Shown piece after piece: positions 28,424-36,719 of a stretch of DNA of 64,000 nt; position 1 is the stretch's first letter; each line of letters opens with the position of its first letter. The DNA is from a bacterium. GTDB taxonomy: Bacteria > Electryoneota > Electryoneia > Electryoneales > Electryoneaceae. Location of the stretch: NCBI GenBank assembly GCA_020444265.1, contig JAHLLH010000001.1, positions 682,001 through 746,000 of the forward strand, written 5' to 3'. The position numbers and the translations under genes were made by a program. The notes beneath the pieces were generated by a model. The model was given only the letters and a program-made list of their open reading frames with translations, did no database searches and was not told the origin of the DNA.

Positions 28424-29458
28424 ATGAGTAACGTGCCTGAACAAGCTTGGTTCGATCGTCGTCCATTGGTTGCTCTCGCACCAATGGAAGCGGTGACCGA
28501 TATCGCATATCGTCCTGTGGTACGATCCATCGCACCCGAAGCCATTCTCTATACTGAATTTACCCCGGCCCGCGGCCTGATTCATCAGGCGAAACGTGTC
28601 TGGCAGATGGTCGAATTCAGCGAGATGGAACGGCCCCTTGTCGTGCAAATCTACGACAATGATGCCCCCTCCCTGGGAGACGCCGCGGGGTTGATTGTCA
28701 AACATCACCGTCCTGATGGTCTTGATCTGAACATGGGCTGCCCGGTACGTAAGGTAGCCAACCGTGGCGCAGGATGTGGCATGATGGCCTTCCCGGAAAA
28801 CGCAGCGGACAGCGTACGGCGTATCGTAGACCAGGCTGACGGAGTACCTGTTTCGATAAAAACCCGCCTCGGTATCAAGGACAAGCAGCAGGTGATTGAA
28901 GTTGCCCAGGCATGTGTGGAAGCCGGGGCGCAACAAGTGACAATTCACGCCCGACTCAAGGCTGACCGTCCTCGAGTACCGGCAGATTGGGATGCCCTGG
29001 CTCGTGTTGTCCCTGAGATCAACGCTCCTGTCATGGGAAATGGTGACATTTGGAGTGAAGAAGATGCGGTGCGCATGATCGACCAGACGGGTGTGATTGG
29101 AGTGATGATTGCCCGAGGTGGAATTGGCAACCCCTGGCTACTGAAGCGATGCCAGCAGGCTCTTTCCGGGCAAACAGTTGATGCTCTTCCAGACCGCGAG
29201 GAACGTGCAAGGGTTGCCATTGCCCACTTACAGGCGAATGTTGAGACTAAGGGAGAACGGCGTGGTGTCCTCGAGATGCGTAAAGTGATCCGCAATTACA
29301 TTAAGGGATTTCGAGACTCCAAGGCGACCTGGATGAAGATTATTGAGACGGAGACCGAATTGGAAACGGCTGCCATCCTCGAAGCATTTGGCAAACGAAC
29401 GGATTCTGGAACCTATGTAGAGTCCGATGATCACGACAGTGCCCCCACCGCCGGATAG
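28424..29458 (+). CDS. tRNA dihydrouridine synthase (Dus family)
   Basis: FMN-dependent TIM-barrel enzyme that reduces uridine in the tRNA D-loop. Conserved blocks: LAPMEAVTDIAYR, LDLNMGCPVRKV (residues about 101-112), catalytic Cys118 in RGAGCGMM, VSIKTRLGI, ARGGIGNPWLL. Length 344 residues. It resembles DusB most but has some DusA/C-like features, so no subtype is given. It is divergent from the metalloprotease gene and lies 79 bp before the stressosome operon. Confidence 0.92.
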   Translation: MSNVPEQAWFDRRPLVALAPMEAVTDIAYRPVVRSIAPEAILYTEFTPARGLIHQAKRVWQMVEFSEMERPLVVQIYDNDAPSLGDAAGLIVKHHRPDGLDLNMGCPVRKVANRGAGCGMMAFPENAADSVRRIVDQADGVPVSIKTRLGIKDKQQVIEVAQACVEAGAQQVTIHARLKADRPRVPADWDALARVVPEINAPVMGNGDIWSEEDAVRMIDQTGVIGVMIARGGIGNPWLLKRCQQALSGQTVDALPDREERARVAIAHLQANVETKGERRGVLEMRKVIRNYIKGFRDSKATWMKIIETETELETAAILEAFGKRTDSGTYVESDDHDSAPTAG

Positions 29459-29537
29459 ATTAGCAAAGCTCCCCCTTTGATTGCACCACTCCATGAATGT
29501 CCTTATTTTCCAGAAGGTTTCATTCTGGAGAGGACTG

Positions 29538-29900
29538 ATGGATTATCGTGTTCCGATTTTAAAAATTCGAGACGTACTGATCGTTCCGATCCAGATTGAT
29601 CTCGATGACAACACCGCTGCACGCCTGCAGCACGATATCCTTACACGCATTGAACAAACCGGCGCATCCGGTGTCATCATCGACATCTCTGTCCTCGATA
29701 TGGTCGACAGTTATCTGGGACGAATGCTGGGTGACACGGCGGTGATGGCAACGTTGATGGATGCAAGTGTGGTCCTGACAGGTATGCAGCCCCAAGTTGC
29801 ACTGACCCTCGTTGAACTTGGGCTGAAACTTGACACAATTCATACAGCTCTCGATATGGAAAGCGGCATTGAGCTGCTGGACGCGATGAAAAAAGCGTAG
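29538..29900 (+). CDS. RsbS-like stressosome scaffold (STAS domain)
   Basis: A single STAS domain of 120 residues. Ser58 in VLDMVDSYLGR sits at the place of the Ser59 that RsbT phosphorylates in Bacillus RsbS. The later GMQPQVALTLVELGL matches the STAS C-terminal half. The ATG at 29538 is preceded by GGAGAGG. It is first in a chain RsbS - RsbT - GAF-STAS - ATPase/SpoIIE - kinase fragment - receiver. In characterised systems RsbS and RsbR paralogues form the megadalton stressosome in the cytoplasm. Confidence 0.92.
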   Translation: MDYRVPILKIRDVLIVPIQIDLDDNTAARLQHDILTRIEQTGASGVIIDISVLDMVDSYLGRMLGDTAVMATLMDASVVLTGMQPQVALTLVELGLKLDTIHTALDMESGIELLDAMKKA

Positions 29901-29918
29901 GATGGGCCAACCCAATCC

Positions 29919-30329
29919 ATGAGTGTTCTGCGCGAAATAGCGATTACGACCGAGCATGATATTGTGCTGTGTCGTCGTGCCTGCCGCGAGGTTGCGAAGG
30001 AATACCACTTCAACCTCGTCGACCAGACACGGATCACAACCGCTGCCAGCGAGCTGGCTCGCAATATCTTCGAGTATGCCAAAACAGGAACTGTAACCAT
30101 CGTAATCCTGGATGGCCCCAACGGCGATGTTGGTTTGAAGGCAGTCTTTCAGGATAACGGTCCGGGTATTGAAGACATCGATTCTGCAATGCGTGAAGGC
30201 TGGACCTCCCACAAGGGGATGGGACTTGGCCTGCCAGGGTCACGCAAACTCGTAGACGATTTTGACATTCAATCGACCCTCGGAGAGGGCACGACTGTCA
30301 CGATCACCAAGTGGCGCAAACAGGGTTGA
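29919..30329 (+). CDS. RsbT-like serine/threonine kinase (anti-sigma factor type)
   Basis: A 136-residue GHKL ATPase-fold kinase. N-box TAASELARNIFEYAK (residues 41-55), G1 box QDNGPGIEDID (78-88) and the ATP lid GMGLGLPGSRKLVDDF (100-115) are all intact. RsbT phosphorylates RsbS and RsbR STAS domains and, when released, activates a downstream partner. The gene lies 18 bp after rsbS, as in known stressosome operons. Confidence 0.92.
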   Translation: MSVLREIAITTEHDIVLCRRACREVAKEYHFNLVDQTRITTAASELARNIFEYAKTGTVTIVILDGPNGDVGLKAVFQDNGPGIEDIDSAMREGWTSHKGMGLGLPGSRKLVDDFDIQSTLGEGTTVTITKWRKQG

Positions 30330-30342
30330 AGGAGTAGGTGAC

Positions 30343-31329
30343 ATGAGTGAGACAACATTGAACCGGCGTCAGCTATCTGACTTGATATCAATCAGCGCGG
30401 GAATGCTACGACTCAAGTCGATCGAGGGAGTTTGCCAGACGACTGCCGAGGCAATGGTTAAACATTCCGTTTTTGCACGCTGTGTCGTCTCCCTGCTCGA
30501 ACCGGATGACACCTTTGTCCGCTTAGGTTTTGGTGGGTTGAATGCTAAGGAAATATCCGCACTTCGTGACATGCCCAAAAGCACCCTTGAAAGCATGCAG
30601 GACCAGCTCGTTAAAAAATTCCTGATCGGTCGTTCCTACTACATGCCCCACGACCAGACAGATATGCAGGGATTGGAGAGCAGCAAGAAGGCCAAGGGAC
30701 GCAGTAAAACGGACAATCAATGGCATCCTGATGACTTTCTCTTCATCCCTTTGTACAATCCGGACAACCAGATTATTGGATTAATCTCGGTTGATGATCC
30801 GGCGGACGGTCTGCGTCCGACCGAAGAAATTCTCCTCCCCCTCGAACTTTTCGCCACCCAGACTGCTGCCGTGCTTGAAAACCTGCGCAACGTAGAACGT
30901 CAACAGGAAATGTACGAGCAGCTTCGCAACCAGCAAATGGTCGTTCTCGAGCTTTCAACGCCAGTTATCCAGGTGTGGGAGAAAGTTTTAGTCCTTCCCC
31001 TGATCGGCAGTGTTGATAGTGCTCGAGCGCAGCAGATCATGGAAAATGTTCTGGTCAAGATCAGTGAAACCAGCGCATCAGTGATCATTGTTGACATCAC
31101 CGGTGTACCAGTGATTGACACCTTGGTAGCAAGTCACCTGATTAAAACGGTCAGCGCGGCACGACTGCTGGGAACGAAAACGATTATAACCGGCATCAAT
31201 CCGGAAGTGGCGCAGACTCTTGTCCACCTGGGTGTTGAGCTTTCAGAAATCGCTACACGAAGCAACCTTGCTCGTGGAATCGCAGCCGCGCTGGAGATGA
31301 CTGGAAAGCAGATTGTTGACGTAGACTGA
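30343..31329 (+). CDS. RsbR-like stressosome sensor: GAF domain plus STAS domain
   Basis: A 328-residue protein. Residues about 20-185 look like a GAF sensor (FIPLYNPDNQIIGLISVDDP, then a helix LFATQTAAVLENLRNVERQQ). A linker helix leads into a C-terminal RsbR-type STAS (from about 202: VLELSTPVIQVWEKVLVLPL ... DITGVPVIDTLVASHLI ... INPEVAQTLVHLGVEL). T260 and S226 appear to align with the two RsbT target threonines (T205, T171) of Bacillus RsbRA; that alignment is from memory. The start at 30343 follows AAGGAGTAGGTGAC. The GAF ligand is unknown. Confidence 0.88.
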   Translation: MSETTLNRRQLSDLISISAGMLRLKSIEGVCQTTAEAMVKHSVFARCVVSLLEPDDTFVRLGFGGLNAKEISALRDMPKSTLESMQDQLVKKFLIGRSYYMPHDQTDMQGLESSKKAKGRSKTDNQWHPDDFLFIPLYNPDNQIIGLISVDDPADGLRPTEEILLPLELFATQTAAVLENLRNVERQQEMYEQLRNQQMVVLELSTPVIQVWEKVLVLPLIGSVDSARAQQIMENVLVKISETSASVIIVDITGVPVIDTLVASHLIKTVSAARLLGTKTIITGINPEVAQTLVHLGVELSEIATRSNLARGIAAALEMTGKQIVDVD

Positions 31330-31373
31330 CAACCTGGTATCCCCCAACTCGTTCCTATTCTTGATGAGATGGA

Positions 31374-32435
31374 ATGGCACTCGAAGGCGAACGACAGTTC
31401 TCGAAGAACGCCGAACCGATCGGTGTTGATCCGAAGACAATTCGGGTAGAGGATGAGTACGCCTTTTATTCCATCCGGAATGCAGCAATTGATCGAGGGA
31501 AGAGCATCGGCATGGGGGAACGCGACATTGCCGAAATCGACATTGTTATCCGTGAACTCCTTAATAATATCATTTCGCACGGTGGCAAAACAGGTCATGT
31601 GACGATCAGCCACCTCACAGAACATTCCTCCTCGTCGCTCGTGCTCGATGTGGTCGATCACGGCCCTGGATTCAAAGATTTTGACAATGCATTGCTTGAT
31701 GGTGTCAGCGGTACCGGCAGCATGGGGGGAGGATTGCCCTCGGTTCGAAGGTTTGCAGAACGAGTCGAACTTGTTCGCAGCGGGCCTGCTGGCAGTCATT
31801 TACGTGTCGTAAAACGTGCCGCATTCACTACAGAGCAGGAAAACAACTGGGTCTTTGCCCTGTTTACTCGCCCCCATCCCGGTGAATCCGAGTGCGGGGA
31901 TGCTGGTACGATGATCCGTCAGGACGACACAATTCTATTGGTGCTTGCAGACGGGCTCGGGCACGGACCCAAGGCTGCTGAAGCAAGCAGGAAAGCAGTC
32001 GAGGTGGCAAACAATAATCATCGACTCCCCCTCCCTGACCTGGTGAAAGTCCTGCACAGTGAATTAGCTCGTACTCGTGGCTCAGCTCTTTCATTGGCAC
32101 GGATCTACCCCGAACACTCCCGCATCGACTGGCTTGGCCTGGGGAATGTCAGCGGTTCACTTTTTAGACCCGGTGTTGATTCCTCTGAATCGCACCAGGT
32201 CTTCGCGAACTATAATGGGACCATAGGCGTTCAACTTGGAGCCTACCGTACGATTCAGTATACCTACCAGAAGGGTGATTGGCTCGTTCTGTCAACCGAT
32301 GGTCTCACACAACGATGGCAAGATGTTTTTTACTCGAGCCCGACGCGAACACCGCACACAATTGGACGCGAGGTTTTGCGGGTATCCTCCCGAAAAAACG
32401 ATGATTCTGCCATCCTGATCGGACGGTCCAGATGA
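31374..32435 (+). CDS. Fusion of a GHKL ATPase (RsbT-like) and a SpoIIE/RsbX-type phosphatase
   Basis: 353 residues with two domains. Residues about 20-150 are an anti-sigma-factor-type ATPase: VIRELLNNIISHGG (N-box), VVDHGPGF (G1), GSMGGGLPSVRRFAE (lid). Residues about 155-353 are a PP2C-like SpoIIE domain: LVLADGLGHGPKAAEA carries the metal-binding Asp, LSTDGL follows, and the domain ends NDDSAILIG. RsbX does this job in Bacillus by dephosphorylating the stressosome. The fusion puts a kinase-like and a phosphatase-like domain in one chain. It overlaps the next gene by 4 bp (ATGA). Confidence 0.88.
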   Translation: MALEGERQFSKNAEPIGVDPKTIRVEDEYAFYSIRNAAIDRGKSIGMGERDIAEIDIVIRELLNNIISHGGKTGHVTISHLTEHSSSSLVLDVVDHGPGFKDFDNALLDGVSGTGSMGGGLPSVRRFAERVELVRSGPAGSHLRVVKRAAFTTEQENNWVFALFTRPHPGESECGDAGTMIRQDDTILLVLADGLGHGPKAAEASRKAVEVANNNHRLPLPDLVKVLHSELARTRGSALSLARIYPEHSRIDWLGLGNVSGSLFRPGVDSSESHQVFANYNGTIGVQLGAYRTIQYTYQKGDWLVLSTDGLTQRWQDVFYSSPTRTPHTIGREVLRVSSRKNDDSAILIGRSR

Positions 32436-32971
32436 GCGCGCAGAATCAGAACCAGCATGAACCAGTCAATCCCCTGCAGCAACAGGTGGAGCAGCTCAAG
32501 AGAGAGCTGTCCGAGATGCGCGAGGAACTTGAAGACACCACTCGCGGTACCCTGGCTCTCTACAACGAAATCGAAAATAAAAATGCCGAATTGAAATCAC
32601 AGCAGAAGAAGCTGGAGGAGAAGAACAGCGAGCTGCAGAAAGCAATGGAAAACCTTCGTACGAGCGAAGAAGCACGAATTCGAGCAGCTCGAACTGCAGC
32701 AATTGGAAACATCGTTGTAACGTACAATCACGAGATTAACAATCCACTTGCGATCATCACAGCAAGTCTTGACTTATTAAAGATGGAGAAGAATATTTCC
32801 GATGAGGAGAGTACCTTACAACTTGCAAAAATTGAACGTGCCACAGATCGCGTGAAGGATGTGATAGCGAAGATCAAGCAATATGAAAACCTGCTCCCGA
32901 AGAGCTATATTAATTGGGATATGCTTGATCTTGAATCCGCGAAGGTGCATTACAAACGTTCAGAGCGTTAA
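32432..32971 (+). CDS. Histidine-kinase dimerisation (HisKA/DHp) protein lacking an ATPase domain
   Basis: A 179-residue protein. Residues about 10-85 are a long coiled coil (QQQVEQLKRELSEMREEL ... KNAELKSQQKKLEEKNSEL). Residues about 90-150 are a HisKA-like helical hairpin with an intact H-box, YNHEINNPLAIITASLDLL (His100). The protein ends soon after, so no N, G1 or G2 box is present. It cannot bind ATP by itself. It may act as a phosphotransfer protein or be phosphorylated in trans. A receiver domain gene follows. The gene is not obviously truncated: the stop is followed directly by a hairpin. Confidence 0.82.
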   Translation: MSAQNQNQHEPVNPLQQQVEQLKRELSEMREELEDTTRGTLALYNEIENKNAELKSQQKKLEEKNSELQKAMENLRTSEEARIRAARTAAIGNIVVTYNHEINNPLAIITASLDLLKMEKNISDEESTLQLAKIERATDRVKDVIAKIKQYENLLPKSYINWDMLDLESAKVHYKRSER

Positions 32972-32999
32972 CACAGCCATCAGTTGCTTGATGGCTGTG
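32972..32999 (+). promoter_or_regulatory. Perfect 11-bp intercistronic hairpin
   Basis: CACAGCCATCA (32972-32982), loop GTTGCT, TGATGGCTGTG (32989-32999). It sits directly after the stop of the DHp protein and before the receiver gene. No T-run follows, so it is not a standard terminator. It may stabilise or process the operon mRNA, or set the ratio of the two products. Confidence 0.55.
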
Positions 33000-33022
33000 C
33001 GCCAGGTGTCCAGGGGGTAGGC

Positions 33023-33421
33023 TTGGAAAGCAGAAAACCAACCGTACTGATTGCAGAAGACGAACCTGATCTCCTGGATTTGTACAGACAAGGTTTGGAA
33101 ATGATCGGCGCTACTGTCCTCAAGGCAGAGGATGGTGAGCGCGCGTGGGATGTTTTTCAGTCTAATGCGGATGCCGTCGATCTAGTCATCAGCGATATCT
33201 TCATGCCTGGCATGAACGGTGTCCAACTGATGAACAAAATCAAAGATCACTCCCCCAAGTTACCCGTTTTCCTCGTTACAGGCTATGCGCACCTTCGCAC
33301 ATTGGTTGAAGAATCTGCTTACGAACCCGACGCCTACCTGGAAAAACCCTTCAACCTGCGTGATCTGTTCAGCCGCGTAAAACAAGCCCTTCCACCGGAA
33401 ATGGATTTGCCCGATTTCTAG
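33023..33421 (+). CDS. Stand-alone response-regulator receiver domain
   Basis: A 132-residue CheY-like protein with all key residues: acidic pair in LIAEDEPD (E12, D13), phospho-acceptor D58 in VISDIFMPGMNG, switch T86 (LVTGYAH) and K108 in YLEKPF. No output domain. The TTG at 33023 is preceded by AGGGGG at a good distance; an upstream TTG inside the hairpin loop is less likely. It is the last gene of the stressosome operon and the natural partner of the DHp protein. Confidence 0.88.
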   Translation: MESRKPTVLIAEDEPDLLDLYRQGLEMIGATVLKAEDGERAWDVFQSNADAVDLVISDIFMPGMNGVQLMNKIKDHSPKLPVFLVTGYAHLRTLVEESAYEPDAYLEKPFNLRDLFSRVKQALPPEMDLPDF

Positions 33422-33748
33422 AGCGACAGATTGCATCGACGCACCAATCGTTCTCGCTCCTTGGGTGAAGAGCTCCCTGAAAGGCTTTCCTAACCCTCGC
33501 AGCCTTGTCCAAATCCATTTTCCACATTGCATTACGCAATTCTACATAAGCCATATCCTTCTCTTTGATCGTCTCTCGTCTACTTGATGTAGGTTATCAG
33601 TTTTCGCCCGTTTCTGATTTCCGCGCTTTATGGCATGTACTTTTCTATTTGTTGAGGAGATACGGAATTCCTTACTCCATCAACTCATAGAACTCTATCG
33701 ATTTAAACTTGCTCAACTTCCTATGCGTTGAGTAAGGGGGGGGAAACC
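33422..33748. other. Intergenic region between the stressosome operon and the ELWxxDGT gene
   Basis: About 327 bp. It contains a hairpin next to the downstream ribosome-binding site and, on the minus strand, a short reading frame that appears frameshifted (33554 down to 33418; see findings). No clear promoter elements or terminator were recognised. Confidence 0.5.
33708..33743 (+). promoter_or_regulatory. Hairpin abutting a G-rich ribosome-binding site
   Basis: CTTGCTCAAC (33708-33717) pairs with GTTGAGTAAG (33727-33736) with one G-U pair. The right arm runs straight into a run of eight G (33736-33743) that serves as the Shine-Dalgarno site for the ATG at 33749. Such a fold could modulate translation of the large secreted protein. 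Confidence 0.4.
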
Positions 33749-36556
33749 ATGCGTCTTCATGAGACGTTCTCATCTTTCGTACTCGTCCTGGTGCTCACTA
33801 CATCCACTTTAGCTGCCGGCCAAATTGAATTGAACACAAGTTACCAAGCCTCAACATCCTATGTGGCCTATGGGTGTGAGTATGGCAGCTACCTCTACCT
33901 GAGTGTGGCATTTTCTGGTGATTACGAACTATACAAGACGGATGGCACAGCAACCAACACCAGCCTCGTCAAGGATATCAACAGCTCAGGCAGCAGTTCA
34001 CCTGAGAACTTCATAGCAATGAATGGAACCCTCTACTTCGAGGCGACCGACGGAAGCAATGGGCGGGAGCTTTGGAAATCTGATGGTACCAGCGGTGGAA
34101 CATCCATGGTTGTCGACATCTATGACAGTGGCGATGGTGGGTTTGAAAACCCCTATGTCTGGAACAGCAAAATCTACTATGGTGGTGTCGGCTCATTTCT
34201 TTCCCAACAGGAACTTTGGGTATCCGATGGAACATCCGGAGGGACAGAACTGCTAAAGGAAATTCACACGAATAACTACAGCAGTGGGGCCCCGATGGAT
34301 TTCTGTGAGTTTGATGGAAGTCTTTACTTCTCCGCCAACTCATCATCAGGTCGAGAACTCTGGGTGACCGACGGGACCACTATTGGCACGTCCATTGTCA
34401 AAGACATCCGTAGCGGCAGTAGCAGCAGCTCCCCTGAACACCTGATTGATCTCGGCACCCTGCTCGTTTTTCGAGCTGCTGATGCGGACTCGGGAAAAGA
34501 AATCTGGCGAAGCGATGGCACAGAGATCGGCACGTACTGTGTTAAGGATATCAATTCTGGTTCGGGCAACGGGATCATCGATACTTCATACATGGCTTTG
34601 TTCGACAGCTTTATATACTTTGGAGCCTACACCCCTGATGACTCCACCGAGTTATGGCGGACGGATGGCACCTATTCCGGTACAACCCTGGTGAAAGAAA
34701 TCAATCCCAGCGGCAGCTCGTCACCGAACTCGTTTGTTGAAGCCAATGATCTTCTTTTCTTTGTCGCGACGGACGCAGATGGAAAGGAATTGTGGGTTAC
34801 TGACGGCACAGAAGGTGGCACCCAACAGGTGAAGGATATTAACACCTCAGGCGATTCGAGCCCGAAGTACTTGCGTGAAGTAAACGGCCTACTCTATTTC
34901 CAGGCGACGGATGCAGACGGTGACGTGCAGGTGTGGAGAAGTGACGGCACGGAAGCAGGCACCTATGCTATGTTTGATCTTAATTCACTCGGATCAGATG
35001 CCGCTAGACCTCTTGCATCGATTGATAACTACCTTCTTTTCAACGGTACGGACGAGACCAACGATTGCCTGCGAAGCACCTATGTCTCACCCACCCTCAA
35101 TATCGATCAGAACAGTTGGCAGATGATCGGGTTCCCCGTTGAGCTGGAAGGCGGAGTAGGAACTGCCTCCGATCTCTTTCTTGACGACTTTGGCGAAGCT
35201 CAGGATGGCACCAATTGGCGCATCAGCCGTTGGAATTCTGCACTGCAGACTTATGTGCGTTTCGATGAACTGGAGGGCGATGGCAGTGATCAGGGTGATC
35301 CTGATTCGTTCGCACCTGGGCTGGGCTATTGGGTAATCCAGGACATGGCATCCACCATTACGATGCGAATCGATGACGACCAGGTCAGTGGTGTTTTGTC
35401 GGAGGAAACACAAGAAAGTGTCAGTCTGGAGCTTGCATCAGATGGTGAATACCAGGGACAGACGATGCTTGCCAATCCATTCCCCTACACCCTCGACCTG
35501 TATGATTCAGAGATATCATCATCTGGGTATACCCATTCGACGACTTCTGCTGTCAGTAACAGCATCATCAGCCAATGGGTGTACACGTGGGATTCAATCG
35601 GCGAGATGTACAATGGTCAAGAGATAAATGCGGCAGACTGCAACATTAATCCTTACCAGGGTTTCTGGTTGGAATTGCTTGAGTACACGGATACCTGGTC
35701 CATCAAGTTTACCCCTCAGGGGTACATGCCAGCAAAGCGTGGAGTAGACGATCTATCAGAAAGAACCATCACGGACAATGATGCCGACTGGATGCTCGAT
35801 CTTCATCTCTCTTCAACGGATGGTCAGTATCGAGACTATTTCAACAAGATTGGGGTTGGGCCGGACCAGGAAGATGGATACAGTAACCTGGATGCATCCG
35901 AACTGACTCCTCCCCTTTCGAGGTTTGCCCAGCTCTACTTTGACCATCCTGAGTGGCAGGGTGCGGTCAAACGTCTGACAGTCGATCGTCGTTCTGACGA
36001 TTTTACCTCGGGCCCAAAGACGTGGGACATCACGATTCGTACATGGCGCACCCCAAATCGGGAGTTTGAACTGAGTTGGCCAAATCTTGCCGAGATCGAT
36101 CCCTCCTACTCCTTCACCATGAGCAATCTTGACGAGGGTGAACCGTTTGAAGTAGAAATGCGAGGACAGAATGGCATCCGTTTTACCACAGGACCTCACA
36201 CTGGCGATTACGAGTACCACAATTTCCGTATCACGATAACTCATGATGGAGATTGGGTAGCCATTAATCCAGAGATCTCACCGTTGCCCACAGCCTACTC
36301 CCTCCACCATGCCTATCCAAACCCCTTCAATCCAACGTCTCACATTCAGGTCGCCCTTCCTGAACATGGGAACTTGACACTTGCGGTCTATAATGTACTT
36401 GGTCAGGAAGTGGCCAGACTGGCAGATGGTAGCTATCAGGCTGGCTTCCACAAATTCTTGCTTGATGGATCCAACCTTGGTAGTGGCAACTACTTCATAC
36501 GCGCAACGGTCCCAGGAAAACTGGAACAAACAAGGAAAATTCAGCTGCTGAAATAA
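33749..36556 (+). CDS. Large secreted ELWxxDGT-repeat protein with C-terminal sorting domain
   Basis: 935 residues. The signal peptide (FSSFVLVLVLTTSTLAAGQ) is followed by about eight repeats of the form ELWxxDGTxxGT (for example ELWKSDGTSGGT, ELWVTDGTEGGT, QVWRSDGTEAGT) spaced 45-55 residues apart, covering roughly residues 40-420. This fits a beta-propeller-like region. A middle region of unknown fold follows. The last 90 residues (HAYPNPFNPTSHIQVALPEH ... LAVYNVLGQEVARLADG) form a type IX secretion-type sorting domain. The ATG at 33749 follows eight G's. Likely exported and surface-bound or released; function unknown. Confidence 0.85.
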   Translation: MRLHETFSSFVLVLVLTTSTLAAGQIELNTSYQASTSYVAYGCEYGSYLYLSVAFSGDYELYKTDGTATNTSLVKDINSSGSSSPENFIAMNGTLYFEATDGSNGRELWKSDGTSGGTSMVVDIYDSGDGGFENPYVWNSKIYYGGVGSFLSQQELWVSDGTSGGTELLKEIHTNNYSSGAPMDFCEFDGSLYFSANSSSGRELWVTDGTTIGTSIVKDIRSGSSSSSPEHLIDLGTLLVFRAADADSGKEIWRSDGTEIGTYCVKDINSGSGNGIIDTSYMALFDSFIYFGAYTPDDSTELWRTDGTYSGTTLVKEINPSGSSSPNSFVEANDLLFFVATDADGKELWVTDGTEGGTQQVKDINTSGDSSPKYLREVNGLLYFQATDADGDVQVWRSDGTEAGTYAMFDLNSLGSDAARPLASIDNYLLFNGTDETNDCLRSTYVSPTLNIDQNSWQMIGFPVELEGGVGTASDLFLDDFGEAQDGTNWRISRWNSALQTYVRFDELEGDGSDQGDPDSFAPGLGYWVIQDMASTITMRIDDDQVSGVLSEETQESVSLELASDGEYQGQTMLANPFPYTLDLYDSEISSSGYTHSTTSAVSNSIISQWVYTWDSIGEMYNGQEINAADCNINPYQGFWLELLEYTDTWSIKFTPQGYMPAKRGVDDLSERTITDNDADWMLDLHLSSTDGQYRDYFNKIGVGPDQEDGYSNLDASELTPPLSRFAQLYFDHPEWQGAVKRLTVDRRSDDFTSGPKTWDITIRTWRTPNREFELSWPNLAEIDPSYSFTMSNLDEGEPFEVEMRGQNGIRFTTGPHTGDYEYHNFRITITHDGDWVAINPEISPLPTAYSLHHAYPNPFNPTSHIQVALPEHGNLTLAVYNVLGQEVARLADGSYQAGFHKFLLDGSNLGSGNYFIRATVPGKLEQTRKIQLLK

Positions 36557-36586
36557 CATGGAATGGACGACTGTCCTGCTTGACAG

Positions 36587-36624
36587 AAAATCGCGCCAGG
36601 GAAGATCCTTGCGCGATTTTTTCT
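36587..36624 (+). terminator. Rho-independent terminator after the ELWxxDGT gene
   Basis: AAAATCGCGC (36587-36596) pairs with GCGCGATTTT (36611-36620), with an inner AGG/CCT pairing, then TTTTTTC. It lies 30 bp after the stop and separates this gene from acetyl-CoA synthetase. Confidence 0.88.
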
Positions 36625-36719
36625 TGCCATACAACGTAGTTCAGCTTGAACCAAGAAGCGTCCAGACCGTATCATACTTACACTTTCAAGTACAACCACA
36701 ACCCGCCAAGGAGGGATCA

